Assembly: GCF_029953285.1 (NCBI RefSeq) | Contig: NZ_JASAOI010000005.1 | Location: forward strand, 62,001 to 126,000 | Source: Yinghuangia seranimata | GTDB taxonomy: Bacteria > Actinomycetota > Actinomycetes > Streptomycetales > Streptomycetaceae | Length of the DNA: 64,000 nucleotides | Direction: 5' to 3' | Shown: positions 44,390 to 55,091 of the stretch, piece by piece | Layout of the letters: every line of letters begins with the position of its first letter | Numbering within the stretch: the first letter of the stretch is position 1 | Program-made: the position numbers and the translations under genes | The notes under the pieces: model-generated | The model's input: the letters and a program-made list of their open reading frames with translations, nothing else | Database searches by the model: none | What the model was told of the DNA's origin: nothing

Positions 44390-44791
44390 GTGAAGTACAT
44401 GCTCCTCATGCAGTTCAGCTCCGCGACCGCCGACTTCCCCGGCATCACGGAGTGGACGCCCGACGAGATCAAGGCGCACATCGCCTTCATGGGCCGGACC
44501 AACAAGACCCTGGCCGCCGACGGCGAGCTCGTCGACGCGCAGGGCCTGGCGATGCCGGACACCGCCAAGGTCGTCCGGGCCGGCACGGACGGCGCCGCGG
44601 TGGTGACCGAGGGGCCGTTCGCCGAGACCAAGGAGTTCCTGGCCGGCTGGTGGATCGTGGACGTGGAGGACGAGGCCAGGGCGGTCGAGCTGGCCGCGTA
44701 CATCTCGACCGCGCCCGGTCCGGGCGGGGCGCCGCTGAACATGCCGCTCGAGGTGCGCCAGGTGATGTCCGGGCCGCCCGCGGATCTGTAA
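44390..44791 (+). CDS. YCII/DGPF domain protein
   Basis: A 133-aa protein of the YCII-related DGPF family (KYMLLMQFSS start, VVTEGPFAETKEFLAGWWIVDV core, ending in PLEVRQV). GTG 44390 has GAAGGAGA 6 nt upstream. Genes of this family are the hallmark neighbours of ECF42 sigma factors and are usually under their control; the biochemical role is unproven. The sigma factor begins 11 bp downstream. Confidence 0.9.
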   Translation: MKYMLLMQFSSATADFPGITEWTPDEIKAHIAFMGRTNKTLAADGELVDAQGLAMPDTAKVVRAGTDGAAVVTEGPFAETKEFLAGWWIVDVEDEARAVELAAYISTAPGPGGAPLNMPLEVRQVMSGPPADL

Positions 44792-44802
44792 CCCTGTCGG
44801 GC

Positions 44803-46053
44803 ATGGACGCCGTGCCCGTGGACGCGAACCGCCCCGACGACCTGCTGCGCACCCTCGCGCCGCAGGTCGTCGGCGTTCTCACCCGCCGCTTCGGGGACTT
44901 CGACACCGCCGAGGACGCCGTGCAGGAGGCGCTGCTCGCCGCCGCCGTGCAGTGGCCGCGTGACGGTCTGCCGGACAACCCGCGCGGCTGGCTGATCCAG
45001 GTCGCGAGTCGCCGCATGATCGAGCAGGTGCGCGGTGAGCGGGCCCGGCGCGACCGCGAGGACCTGGCCGCGCGCCGGGAGCCGGCGGGTGTCGTCGCCC
45101 CGGCCGCAGACGTGGACGACGCCCAGGGCCGCGACGACACGCTGCTCCTGCTCTTCCTGTGCTGCCATCCCGCGCTGACACCGCCGTCGGCGATCGCGCT
45201 GACGCTGCGCTCGGTGGCGGGTCTGACCACGGGGGAGATCGCCGGTGCCTTTCTGGTGCCCGAGGCGACGATGGGCCAGCGCATCAGCCGGGCCAAGCAG
45301 AAGATCAAGGCGGCCGGCAGCACGTTCTCGATGCCCGACGCCGACGCCTGGCCGGAGCGGCTCGCGTCCGTCCTGCACGTGCTGTACCTGCTCTTCAACG
45401 AGGGCTATGCGGCGTCCGGCGCGGAGCTTCAGCGGGTGGAGCTCGCGCAGGAGGCGATCCGGCTGACCCGTGCCCTGCACGCGCAGCTGCCGGACGACGG
45501 CGAGGTCGGCGGCCTGCTGGCGCTGATGCTGCTGGTGCACGCCCGCAGTGCCGCGCGCACCGGGCCCGACGGGGCGCTGGTGCCGCTCGCCGAGCAGGAC
45601 CGCTCGCTGTGGGACGGCGAGGCCGTGGCCGAGGGCGTCGCGCTCATCACCGAGGCGATGCCCAAGGGCCCGGTGGGCCCGTACCGCGTGCAGGCGGCGA
45701 TCGCGGCCCTGCACGACGAGGCCCGCACGGTCGAGGAGACCGACTGGCCGCAGATCCTCGCGCTGTACGACGTCCTGGAGCGGGTGGCGCCGAGTCCGGT
45801 GGTGACGCTCAACCGCGCGGTGGCCGCCGCGATGGTGCACGGCCCCGAGGCGGGCCTCGCGATCGTGGACGCGCTGGCCGCGGACCCCCTGCTCACGCGT
45901 GGCCACCGGCTCTACGTCACGCGCGCTCACCTGCGCGAACGTGCCGGGGACCGGGTGGGGGCCGCAGAGGACTTCCGCGCCGCGGCGGCCCGCACCGCGA
46001 GCCTGCCGGAGCGGCACTACCTGACGATAAAGGCGGCCGGTCTGAACGCCTGA
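44803..46053 (+). CDS. ECF42-type RNA polymerase sigma factor
   Basis: A 416-aa sigma factor with a sigma-2 region (FGDFDTAEDAVQEALLAA, NPRGWLIQVASRRMIEQVR), sigma-4 (LRSVAGLTTGEIAGAFLVPEATMGQRISRAKQKIK) and a long C-terminal TPR-like domain (VLYLLFNEGYAASG through LPERHYLTIKAAGLNA). This architecture plus the adjacent DGPF gene defines ECF42. No anti-sigma gene is present, in line with the group using the C-terminal domain for control. ATG 44803; weak ribosome site. Confidence 0.92.
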   Translation: MDAVPVDANRPDDLLRTLAPQVVGVLTRRFGDFDTAEDAVQEALLAAAVQWPRDGLPDNPRGWLIQVASRRMIEQVRGERARRDREDLAARREPAGVVAPAADVDDAQGRDDTLLLLFLCCHPALTPPSAIALTLRSVAGLTTGEIAGAFLVPEATMGQRISRAKQKIKAAGSTFSMPDADAWPERLASVLHVLYLLFNEGYAASGAELQRVELAQEAIRLTRALHAQLPDDGEVGGLLALMLLVHARSAARTGPDGALVPLAEQDRSLWDGEAVAEGVALITEAMPKGPVGPYRVQAAIAALHDEARTVEETDWPQILALYDVLERVAPSPVVTLNRAVAAAMVHGPEAGLAIVDALAADPLLTRGHRLYVTRAHLRERAGDRVGAAEDFRAAAARTASLPERHYLTIKAAGLNA

Positions 46054-46105
46054 TTCCGGTTCGGCGGGCCCTCGTCCACCCCTGGTCGCCCGCCCGGGCC
46101 GGTGC

Positions 46106-46133
46106 TACAGTCCCAATTAGTAAAAGGTTTTAC
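46106..46133 (+). promoter_or_regulatory. Promoter -10 and operator-like dyad before hmgA
   Basis: TACAGT (46106-46111) is followed 8 bp later by GTAAAA-GG-TTTTAC (46120-46133), an AT-rich dyad in GC-rich DNA that would overlap the transcription start. Likely repressor site for the homogentisate operon; the regulator is not encoded next to it. Confidence 0.55.
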
Positions 46134-46222
46134 AGAGTGCCCCGGCGCGGGGCCTGATTGGGCCCCCCGCGCGCCGGGAACGGGAACCCCGTCCCGGCGA
46201 ACCAGGAAACAAGGTGTGAGCC

Positions 46223-47425
46223 ATGGCCTACTACCGGCGCCTAGGGTCCGTGCCCCCCAAGCGGCACACCCAGCACCGAACCCCGGACGGGGGCCTGTAC
46301 TACGAGGAGCTGATGGGCGAGGAGGGCTTCTCCTCCGACTCGTCGCTGCTGTACCACCGCCACATCCCGTCCGCGATCGTCGGCGCGTCGGCGTGGGAGC
46401 TGCCCGACCAGGCGACCACCCCCAACCACCCGCTCCTCCCGCGCCACCTCAAGCTGCACGAGCTGTTCCCGGCGCAGGAGTGGAAGGCCGCCGACGTCGT
46501 GACCGGGCGCCGCCTGGTGCTCGGAAACGCCGACGTGCGGATCTCGTACGTCGCGGCCGGCGCGCCCAGCGAGCTGTACCGCAACGCGCTCGGCGACGAG
46601 TGCGTCTACATCGAGTCCGGCGCGGGTGTCGTCGAGACGGTGTTCGGCGCGCTGACCGTCGGCCAGGGCGACTACGTCGTCCTGCCGCGTGCCACGACGC
46701 ACCGCTGGGTGCCGACCGGCGACGAGCCGCTGCGCGCGTACTGCATCGAGGCCAACAGCCACATCACGCCGGTCAAGCGCTACCTGTCGAAGTTCGGCCA
46801 GCTGCTCGAGCACGCGCCGTACTGCGAGCGCGACCTGCGCGGCCCCGACGAGACGCTGCTGGCGGAGGGCCAGGACGTCGACGTCCTGGTCAAGCACCGC
46901 GGGTCGCACGGCGGCCCGGTGGGCACCCGCTACACGTACCCGGAGCACCCGTTCGACGTGGTCGGCTGGGACGGCTGCCTGTACCCGTACGCGTTCAACA
47001 TCGCCGACTTCGAACCGCTGACCGGCCGCGTCCACCAGCCGCCGCCCGTGCACCAGGTGTTCGAGGGCGACAACTTCGTCATCTGCAACTTCGTGCCGCG
47101 CAAGGTGGACTACCACCCGCTGTCGATCCCGGTGCCGTACTACCACTCGAACGTGGACTCCGACGAGGTCATGTTCTACTGCGGCGGCAACTACGAGGCG
47201 CGCAAGGGCTCCGGCATCGGCCAGGGCTCGATCTCGCTGCACCCGGGCGGGCACGCGCACGGCCCGCAGCCCGGCGCCTACGAGCGCAGCATCGGCATCG
47301 AGTTCTTCGACGAACTCGCGGTCATGGTGGACACCTTCCGCCCGCTGGAGCTCGGCGAGGGCGGCACGGCCGCCGAGGACCCGAAGTACGCGTGGACGTG
47401 GTCGGGACGGGGGCCGGAGGCATGA
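46223..47425 (+). CDS. hmgA: Homogentisate 1,2-dioxygenase
   Basis: A 400-aa cupin-fold iron dioxygenase opening the ring of homogentisate, the central tyrosine/phenylalanine breakdown product, to maleylacetoacetate. Recognisable are GDECVYIESGAGVVETVFGAL, YCIEANSHITP, the YHSNVDSDEVMFYCGGNYEARKG stretch at about positions 310-333, and the His-rich SISLHPGGHAHGPQPG. The C-terminus of the active site region (ERSIGIEFFDELAVMVDT) is typical. The stop overlaps the next ATG. First gene of a five-gene catabolic operon. Confidence 0.94.
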   Translation: MAYYRRLGSVPPKRHTQHRTPDGGLYYEELMGEEGFSSDSSLLYHRHIPSAIVGASAWELPDQATTPNHPLLPRHLKLHELFPAQEWKAADVVTGRRLVLGNADVRISYVAAGAPSELYRNALGDECVYIESGAGVVETVFGALTVGQGDYVVLPRATTHRWVPTGDEPLRAYCIEANSHITPVKRYLSKFGQLLEHAPYCERDLRGPDETLLAEGQDVDVLVKHRGSHGGPVGTRYTYPEHPFDVVGWDGCLYPYAFNIADFEPLTGRVHQPPPVHQVFEGDNFVICNFVPRKVDYHPLSIPVPYYHSNVDSDEVMFYCGGNYEARKGSGIGQGSISLHPGGHAHGPQPGAYERSIGIEFFDELAVMVDTFRPLELGEGGTAAEDPKYAWTWSGRGPEA

Positions 47426-48314
47426 GCGTGAACCCCGCTCCCGGCGTGATCGGCCCGCTGTTCGCCGGCCTGGTCGACGACGCCGCGATCTTCCCGCCCG
47501 GCAACCTGCCGGTGCCCGAGGCCGTCGCCGCGCACCGCCGGCACCGCGCCGCGTGGTACGCCGACCTGGTCGGCGCGTTCCTGATCAGCTCGGCCAAGCT
47601 GCCGGAGCTCGTCGCGCTGGCCGACCCCGCCGACCCGCTGCGGGTCGTCGTGGTGGTCGCGGGCGGCGCCGACGGGGTCGGCCCCGCCCTGCGCACCGTG
47701 CTGGACACGCCGGGCCTGGTGCTGGCCGGCGCCGAGACGGCCGGCGACGTCGCCGCGGTCATCGGGGCGTACCACGAGCACCTGCCCGAGGACCTGTCCG
47801 GCGCGATCGAGGTCGTCAACCAGGACGTCACGCGCCTGAAGGCCGACCTCGACCTGATCGCGGCCACCCGGCACCGCGCGAAGTTCCGCACGGGCGGGGT
47901 GACGCAGGACGCGTTCCCGAGCCGCTACGCGCTCGCCGAGTTCCTGCGCGAGTGCGCGGTGCGCGGCCTGCCCTTCAAGCTCACCGCGGGGCTGCACAAC
48001 GCCCTGCACCACACCGACCCCGAGACCGGCCTCGTCCACTACGGGTTCCTCAACATCGTCGAGGCGACCGCGAGCGCGCCCGCCGCGTCCGCCGTCGCGG
48101 CCGGCGACGGCCGCGCGTGGGAGTCCTTCGCCGGCACGCTGACGACGGAGTCGGAGCAACTGGCCGCCGACGTCCGCCGCCACCAGCTCCCGCACGCCGC
48201 CGAGATCCGCGCCCTGTTCACCGGGTTCGGCAGCTGCAGCGTCGACGAACCCCTCGACGACCTGATCGCCCTCGGCCTCGTCGCCCGCCCCCAGGACCCC
48301 AAGGAGGACCGCCC

Positions 48315-48318
<4 letters not shown>
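47422..48318 (+). CDS. Uncharacterised protein of the homogentisate operon, candidate for the missing isomerase step
   Basis: A 298-aa soluble protein, TIM-barrel-like in strand/helix rhythm, with motifs FAGLVDDAAIFPPGNLP, GAIEVVNQD, KFRTGGV, GLPFKLTAGLHNALHH and HYGFLNIVEAT. I recognise no named enzyme family. It overlaps hmgA and fahA by 4 bp on both sides, so it is made stoichiometrically with them. The pathway needs maleylacetoacetate isomerase between those enzymes, and no glutathione-type isomerase is present (actinomycetes lack glutathione). The functional suggestion is inference from position only. Confidence 0.75.
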
Positions 48319-49538
<1,220 letters not shown>

Positions 49539-49610
49539 CCCGAGAGCCGGTACAGGCACCGACGCGCACCCGGGTGGCCCCCATCCGCCCGGGTCCGCGC
49601 TGCTCGAAGC

Positions 49611-49645
49611 GAAACAGCGGAAACAGCGGAAACAGCGAGACAGCG
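49611..49645. repeat. Short 9-bp tandem repeat
   Basis: GAAACAGCG occurs three times in tandem (49611-49637), plus a degenerate fourth copy, in the 151-bp gap between fahA and scoA. A small hairpin (49568-49574 with 49588-49594) precedes it. Confidence 0.7.
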
Positions 49646-49689
49646 CAACCAACCCTCACCCCACCCCCACCCGGCACATAAGGACTCCC

Positions 49690-50457
49690 ATGGACAAGGT
49701 GGTCGCCTCGGCGACCGACGCGGTCGCGGACATACCCGACGGCGCGTCGGTCGCGGTGGGCGGATTCGGACTGTGCGGCATCCCGTCCGTCCTCATCCAA
49801 GCGGTCTACGAGCAGGGCGCGACCGACCTCGCGGTCGTGTCCAACAACTGCGGCGTCGACGGCCTCGGCCTCGGCGTGCTGCTGGGCGCGCGCCGCATCG
49901 CGCGCGCGACCGGCTCCTACGTCGGCGAGAACAAGGAGTTCGCCCGCCAGTACCTGGCCGGCGAGATCGAGCTCGAACTCACCCCGCAGGGCACCCTCGC
50001 CGAGCGCCTGCGGGCCGGCGGCTGCGGCATCCCCGCCTTCTTCACGCCGGCCGGCGTCGGCACGCAGGTCGCCGAGGGCGGACTGCCGTGGCGGTACGAC
50101 GCCGAGGGCAACGTCGCGGTCGCGTCCCCGCCCAAGGAGGTGCGCACCTTCGACGGCGTGGACTACGTCCTCGAGCGGGCCATCACCACCGACTTCGCGC
50201 TGGTGCGCGCGGCCCGCGGCGACACGCACGGCAACCTGGTCTTCGACCGCTCGGCGCGGAACTTCAACCCGCTCGCGGCGATGGCCGGACGCATCACGAT
50301 CGCCGAGGTCGAGGAGATCGTCCGGCCCGGCGAGCTGGACCCGGACGAGATCCACCTGCCGGGCGTCTTCGTCCAGCGCGTGGTGCCGCTGACCTGGGAG
50401 CAGGCGGCGGACAAGCACATCGAGAAGCGCACCATGCGCGCGGTGGGGGCGAAGTAG
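49690..50457 (+). CDS. scoA: 3-oxoacid CoA-transferase subunit A
   Basis: A 255-aa family I CoA-transferase A subunit: SVAVGGFGLCGIPSVLI glycine loop, SNNCGVDGLGLGVLL, GSYVGENKEFARQYLAGEIE and GNLVFDRSARNFNP. With ScoB it moves CoA from succinyl-CoA to acetoacetate, the product of FahA, giving acetoacetyl-CoA for thiolysis. This explains its place after fahA. ATG 49690 follows AAGGACTCCC. ScoB starts 3 bp after its stop. Confidence 0.93.
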   Translation: MDKVVASATDAVADIPDGASVAVGGFGLCGIPSVLIQAVYEQGATDLAVVSNNCGVDGLGLGVLLGARRIARATGSYVGENKEFARQYLAGEIELELTPQGTLAERLRAGGCGIPAFFTPAGVGTQVAEGGLPWRYDAEGNVAVASPPKEVRTFDGVDYVLERAITTDFALVRAARGDTHGNLVFDRSARNFNPLAAMAGRITIAEVEEIVRPGELDPDEIHLPGVFVQRVVPLTWEQAADKHIEKRTMRAVGAK

Positions 50458-50460
50458 CTC

Positions 50461-51096
50461 ATGGCCTGGACACGCGACGAGATGGCGGCCCGCGCGGCCG
50501 CCGAACTCACCGACGGCGCCTACGTCAACCTCGGTATCGGCCTGCCGACGCTGGTGCCCAACTTCATCCCCGACGGCGTCGAGGTGGTGCTCCAGTCGGA
50601 GAACGGCCTGCTGGGCGTGGGGCCTTACCCGTACGTCTACGACGTCGACCCGGACCTGATCAACGCCGGCAAGGAGACCGTCACGCTGGTGCGCGGCGCG
50701 AGCGTGTTCGACTCGGCGCTGTCGTTCGGCATGATCCGCGGCGGCCACATCGACGCCGCGATCCTCGGTGCGATGCAGGTCTCCGTGACCGGTGACCTGG
50801 CCAACTGGACCATCCCCGGCAAGATGATCAAGGGCATGGGCGGCGCGATGGACCTGGTCCACGGGGCGCGCAAGGTCATCGTGCTGATGGACCACGTCGC
50901 CAAGGACGGCTCGCACAAGATCGTCGACGAGTGCACGCTGCCGCTGACCGGCAAGGCGTGCGTGCAGCGGATCATCACCGACCTCGGCGTCCTCGACATC
51001 ACCGAGGACGGGCTGCGGCTGGTCGAACTCGCCCCGGGTGTGGGCGAGGACGAGATCCGCGAGAAGACCGGGCCGAAGATCCTTCCGAGGGACTGA
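50461..51096 (+). CDS. scoB: 3-oxoacid CoA-transferase subunit B
   Basis: A 211-aa B subunit carrying the catalytic glutamate in [13 protein letters not shown], plus [17 protein letters not shown], the [14 protein letters not shown] and [19 protein letters not shown] segments, and TDLGVLDI near the end. It completes the homogentisate-to-acetoacetyl-CoA operon and ends before a strong terminator. Confidence 0.94.
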   Translation: MAWTRDEMAARAAAELTDGAYVNLGIGLPTLVPNFIPDGVEVVLQSENGLLGVGPYPYVYDVDPDLINAGKETVTLVRGASVFDSALSFGMIRGGHIDAAILGAMQVSVTGDLANWTIPGKMIKGMGGAMDLVHGARKVIVLMDHVAKDGSHKIVDECTLPLTGKACVQRIITDLGVLDITEDGLRLVELAPGVGEDEIREKTGPKILPRD

Positions 51097-51140
51097 CCTT
51101 CGCGGGACGCACAGCACGACGGGCTTTCCCGGCGCACGAA

Positions 51141-51185
51141 GGCGCCCGGGGAACGGCGGTGAGGCCGCGCCGTTCCCCGGGCGCC
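51141..51185 (+). terminator. Strong terminator of the homogentisate operon
   Basis: A perfect 18-bp stem (51141-51158 with 51168-51185) and a 9-nt loop, lying between the scoB stop and a convergent gene, so it may serve both directions. Confidence 0.8.
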
Positions 51186-51222
51186 GTCGCTTCTGCGGGG
51201 CCGTACGGGCTTGCGGAGCCGG

Positions 51223-52179
51223 CTACTTCGCGGAGCCGCCCACGCCCATGTCCGGAAGGTCCACGAGGGTCTTCCCCGCGCCGTCGGCGATCGTGACGCG
51301 CACGCTGCCGTTGTGGCCGTCGGCGGCCGGGACGGCGAGCACGGCGAGTTGCCCGTCCGTCGCGGGCACCTGCTTGAGCACGACGGGAGCCTTGCCGCCG
51401 TCCGAGAAGCTCGCCGTGCCGGACGTCGCGCCCGTCTCGACGACCGCGAACACGATCGTGCCGATCGCGGGCCCGCCCGGCCGGCCGGGGCCGGTCGGCG
51501 GAACGACCACCCGCAGCGAGCCCGTGTTCACCGCGCTCCCGGGCACTCCGCGGACGAAGTGCGGCTGCTCGCCGCAGCCGCCGCCCCCGGCGGTGTTGAC
51601 GACCGCGCCGTCCACCAGGACGTAGAAGCTCTCGCAGTACCCTGTGCGCTTCGTGCTTCCGGAGGTGGGCAGGTCCCCGAGGGCGGTCGGCCCCACCGGG
51701 GCGTCGTATTCGCCGTGGGTGCGCAGCCGGACGAACTCCCAGTGGTGCCCGGCCCATTCACCGGTCGCGACGGTGGCGCGGCCGAGCCCGTCGGAGGTCG
51801 TCGAGTCCTTCGGGGGGATCGACACCTTGAGCGGATCCGTCGGCTGCGCAACGTCGGCCGGGGTCTCCGGGGACCCGGTCGCCGCGGGGGCGGACGTGCC
51901 CGGCACCGCCGTCGAGCCGGGCAACGCCTTCGCCGTGCCGCCGCCTCCGCCGCCCGTGAGCGCGACAGTCGCCACGACGGCGGCCGCGGTCGCCGCCGAC
52001 GCGGCACAGGCGGCCAGGGACGTCCTGCGGCGGCGGATGCCGCGGCGGCGTGCGTCGATCCGCTGGACGTTCGGCGGCGCGACGAGCAGGTCGCCCGCGT
52101 GGGCGGTCAGCCTTCCGCGCAGCCACTCCTCCCCGGTCTCGCCTCCGACGCCGTGCGTGTGGTGCTCAGAGCCGGCCAT
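51223..52179 (-). CDS. Single-pass membrane protein co-expressed with a SigE-family sigma factor
   Basis: A 318-aa protein: about 55 cytoplasmic residues, a transmembrane helix (SLAACAASAATAAAVVATVAL), a Gly/Pro/Ser linker and a 200-residue extracytoplasmic beta-rich domain with three Cys (GYCESF, GGGGCGEQ). It overlaps the sigma factor gene by 14 bp. The layout suggests an anti-sigma-like or sensory partner, but no zinc-binding anti-sigma motif is present, so the role is uncertain. Confidence 0.75.
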   Translation of the reverse strand: MAGSEHHTHGVGGETGEEWLRGRLTAHAGDLLVAPPNVQRIDARRRGIRRRRTSLAACAASAATAAAVVATVALTGGGGGGTAKALPGSTAVPGTSAPAATGSPETPADVAQPTDPLKVSIPPKDSTTSDGLGRATVATGEWAGHHWEFVRLRTHGEYDAPVGPTALGDLPTSGSTKRTGYCESFYVLVDGAVVNTAGGGGCGEQPHFVRGVPGSAVNTGSLRVVVPPTGPGRPGGPAIGTIVFAVVETGATSGTASFSDGGKAPVVLKQVPATDGQLAVLAVPAADGHNGSVRVTIADGAGKTLVDLPDMGVGGSAK

Positions 52180-52741
52180 GCTGCCCTTCCTTTCCGGTGG
52201 TTGACTGGAGTTCGGTGCCGGAGGCGGATACGGACACCGGGACCGGGGCGACGTCCGCGAGAGCGGGATCGGAGCGCAGTTTCGCCAGGCCGCGCGCCGC
52301 CTGGCTCTTGACCGTCCCGACCGAGCACCCCATGATCAGCGCGACCTCGGCCTCGGGCAGGTCCTCCCAGTAGCGCAACACGACCGCGGCGCGCTGACGC
52401 GCCGGCAAATTCACCAACGCCGCGCGCAGGGCGTCCCGTTGGTCGATGCCCGGTATCGGGTCGGGCCCCGGCACGTCCGGCGGCGTGGTCCCGAACAACA
52501 GCTGGGGGACCTTGCGGCGGAAACGGTTGTTGTTGCAGTTCACCAGAATCCGGCGCACGTACGCGTCGGGCCGTTCGCTGGCCTGGATCCGCCGCCACGC
52601 CGCCCCGGCCCGTGCCAACGCGGTCTGCACCACGTCCTCGGCTTCCGCGTAGTCGCCGGTCATCAGGTACGCGGTGCGTACCAGCCGCGCCCACTGGGAC
52701 TGCACGAACTCGTGGAACGCGGCTTCGTCGTCAGGTTTCAA
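52166..52741 (-). CDS. SigE-family ECF RNA polymerase sigma factor
   Basis: A 191-aa ECF sigma of the actinobacterial SigE/SACE family: sigma-2 (FHEFVQSQWARLVRTAYLMTGDYAEAEDVVQTAL, residues about 9-42), sigma-4 (LPARQRAAVVLRYWEDLPEAEVALIMGCSVGTVKSQAARGL, about 117-157). The start is TTG 52741 because GAGGAGG lies 6 nt upstream and no ATG/GTG fits. A membrane protein gene overlaps its end. Confidence 0.9.
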   Translation of the reverse strand: MKPDDEAAFHEFVQSQWARLVRTAYLMTGDYAEAEDVVQTALARAGAAWRRIQASERPDAYVRRILVNCNNNRFRRKVPQLLFGTTPPDVPGPDPIPGIDQRDALRAALVNLPARQRAAVVLRYWEDLPEAEVALIMGCSVGTVKSQAARGLAKLRSDPALADVAPVPVSVSASGTELQSTTGKEGQHGRL

Positions 52742-52857
52742 CCCGCACCTCCTCACCCAGGCAAACCCGGACCCGGGGCGCCCACGTTGCACGGCGGGGG
52801 AGGGAACCTGCGGAGGTGTGGGATTCGCGGGCGGGTCCGGCCCCACCCGGACGGATG

Positions 52858-54924
52858 TCAGACGGAGGTTCTGACGAGGTACCACATGTTCACGGTCTTG
52901 GACTTCGCCTCGTTCGCGACCACGAAGTAGTCGTCGAGCGTGAACGCGAGCGACGTGGGGCCGTTCTGCGTCTCGGCGATCTTCGTGGACCCGCCGGTGT
53001 CCGGGTTGAAGACGGTGACTCCGGACGAGCCGTACGCCGCCGCCAGCATGTCGCCCGCGCGGTTGACCGCGACCAGGTTGACGGCCATGCGGTCGGCGGG
53101 GACCGGGATGCTGAACGACGTGGTGATCCGGCGGGCTTCGGTGTCCCACAGCGCCACGGTGCCGTCCTGGTAGCCGACCGCGAGCGAGCCCTTCAGCGGG
53201 CGGTAGGCCAGCGAGTGCACGCTGCCGTGCTGAGCGGTGAGCCTGGCGATCTCGGTGCGGCTTTCCACGTCCACCATGGCGACCGAGTCGCCCGCGCCCA
53301 CGGCGAGCGCCTTGCCGTCCGGGCGGAAGGCGACACGGCAGTTGCCGCCCGCCTGCGACGGGAACGAGGCGATCAGCGTGCGTTGCGGGACGTCCCACAG
53401 GCCGACCTTGCCCTGCAGCGAGCTGCCGCCGGCCAGCAGACGGCCGTCCGGGCTGAACGCGAGCGATCCGGGGGTGTCGCCGATTCCGGGGAGTGTGCCG
53501 ATCCTCTGCCGGCGGCGCCGATCCCACAGTTCGAGGCCGGTCAGGAGGCCGGCGGCCAGGATGTCGCCGGACGGGCTGTAGGCGAGCGAGTAGACGGACG
53601 TGGGGCCGGTCTCCAGGGTCGTGTCCACGCCTCCGGTGGCGGTGCGCAACTGGACGCCGGTGCCGCCGACGGTGACCAGACCGGTCGGGCCGATCGTGAA
53701 GCACGCCACCTCGAAGTCGGCGTTGAACGACGACGGGCGGGCGAGGGCGACCGGCGGCGGCGCCGACGGCACGCGGGCAGCGCCCGAGGGGGAGGGGGAT
53801 CCGGGGCCCGGGGCGCTCGCGCCGCCCTTGTCGTCCTTGTCGCCCTTGTTGGACGACGACATCGCCCACCACGCGGGCACACCCGCCGCAGCGGCGACCG
53901 CCCCGACGCCGGCGACCAGGACGGTGCGCCGTCGCACGCGGCCGGTGCCGCGTCGGGCGGGGGATCCTTCGACGGGCCATGCCGGTACCGGTTCGGTCGG
54001 TTGCGGCTGTGTGGGCAGCGCGTCGGCGGGGACGCCCGACGTCGCGGGCCCCATGGCCGGGTGCCCGACCGCCCCTGCGACAACCGCCGCCGCGACGTCG
54101 GCCTCGCACGCGGCCAGCCGGTCGGCGACCTGACGCGCCGTCTGGGGGCGTGCGGCGGGCTCGCGTTCGAGGAGGTCCGCGACAAGTCCGACCAACGCGT
54201 CCGGGAGACCGGGGCGCACGGTGTCCAGCCGCGGCGCCGGGTGCTCGACCTTCGCGCGCAGCAGCACCAGCGGGCTCTGGCCCGTGAACGGCGGACGGCC
54301 CGCCAGCATGGCGAACAGCACGCCGCCCAGCGCGTACAGATCCGAGCGGGCGTCGCCGCGCTCGTCGTCGAACTGCTCGGGGGCGGCGTACGCGGGCGTG
54401 CCCGCCGGGGACAGCTCCGACGACAGCGCCACCGAGTACACGGCGTCGACGAACCCCGCGACGCCGAAGTCGACCACCTTCGCGACGCCGCCCGGCGTCA
54501 TCATGATGTTCTGCGGCTTGATGTCGTAGTGCACCACGCCCGCGTCGTGCGCGGCGGCCAGCGCGTCGCACACCTGGCGCGCGACGGCGACCGCGTGCGC
54601 CGGGTGCAGCGGCCCCCGCTCGCGGACGACGCCGGCGAGGTCCCGGCCCTCGACCCGCTCCATCACCAGGTACAGCAGGTCGCCGTGCCGGCCCCGGTCG
54701 TACAGCGCGACCACGTTCCGGTGGTTGATCTGCGCCGCCGCCACCGCCTCGCGCTCGAACCGCTTCGGCAACGCGGAAGACATGCCCGGGTCCAGTCGCA
54801 GCAGCTTCACCGCCACCTCACGGCGCAGACTTTTGTCCCGAGCGGCCCACACCTCTCCCATGCCGCCCTGCCCCAGCAACCGCGTCACCTTGTACCGCCC
54901 GGCGATCGCATCCCCCGGCCTCAC
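52858..54924 (-). CDS. Serine/threonine protein kinase with C-terminal beta-propeller
   Basis: A 688-aa protein. Kinase domain (1-275): GQGGMGEVW, VAVKLL, catalytic HYDIKPQN (Tyr replaces the Arg of HRD), DFG, and APEQF. A hydrophobic segment near 335-355 (TVLVAGVGAVAAAAGVPAWWA) is followed by a charged/Pro linker and six or so WD40-like repeats (LAYSPSGDILAAG, LAFSPDGRLLAGG, VALWDTEARR). Whether the helix spans the membrane and places the propeller outside is likely but unproven. The Arg loss in HRD suggests activation-loop-independent activity. GTG 54924. Confidence 0.88.
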   Translation of the reverse strand: MRPGDAIAGRYKVTRLLGQGGMGEVWAARDKSLRREVAVKLLRLDPGMSSALPKRFEREAVAAAQINHRNVVALYDRGRHGDLLYLVMERVEGRDLAGVVRERGPLHPAHAVAVARQVCDALAAAHDAGVVHYDIKPQNIMMTPGGVAKVVDFGVAGFVDAVYSVALSSELSPAGTPAYAAPEQFDDERGDARSDLYALGGVLFAMLAGRPPFTGQSPLVLLRAKVEHPAPRLDTVRPGLPDALVGLVADLLEREPAARPQTARQVADRLAACEADVAAAVVAGAVGHPAMGPATSGVPADALPTQPQPTEPVPAWPVEGSPARRGTGRVRRRTVLVAGVGAVAAAAGVPAWWAMSSSNKGDKDDKGGASAPGPGSPSPSGAARVPSAPPPVALARPSSFNADFEVACFTIGPTGLVTVGGTGVQLRTATGGVDTTLETGPTSVYSLAYSPSGDILAAGLLTGLELWDRRRRQRIGTLPGIGDTPGSLAFSPDGRLLAGGSSLQGKVGLWDVPQRTLIASFPSQAGGNCRVAFRPDGKALAVGAGDSVAMVDVESRTEIARLTAQHGSVHSLAYRPLKGSLAVGYQDGTVALWDTEARRITTSFSIPVPADRMAVNLVAVNRAGDMLAAAYGSSGVTVFNPDTGGSTKIAETQNGPTSLAFTLDDYFVVANEAKSKTVNMWYLVRTSV

Positions 54925-55091
54925 ACGCTCCCCCGCTCTTCCCCCGCTCTCCGATGATCACCGCGACCGTACACCGCGCGCCGTCGGTGCCCTTTTGTCC
55001 TGCGGTGAGCGTCGCGTGCGGCGGATTACTTCCGGGTGCTGGTGCAGTACTTCGGGCCGCGGGCAAGCCTGACCGCGGTGCGGCGGGTCCG

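Noticed and set aside
44452-44802. Upstream extension of the ECF42 gene through the DGPF gene
   Set aside because: Out-of-frame shadow of the DGPF protein; conserved sigma-2 begins shortly after ATG 44803.
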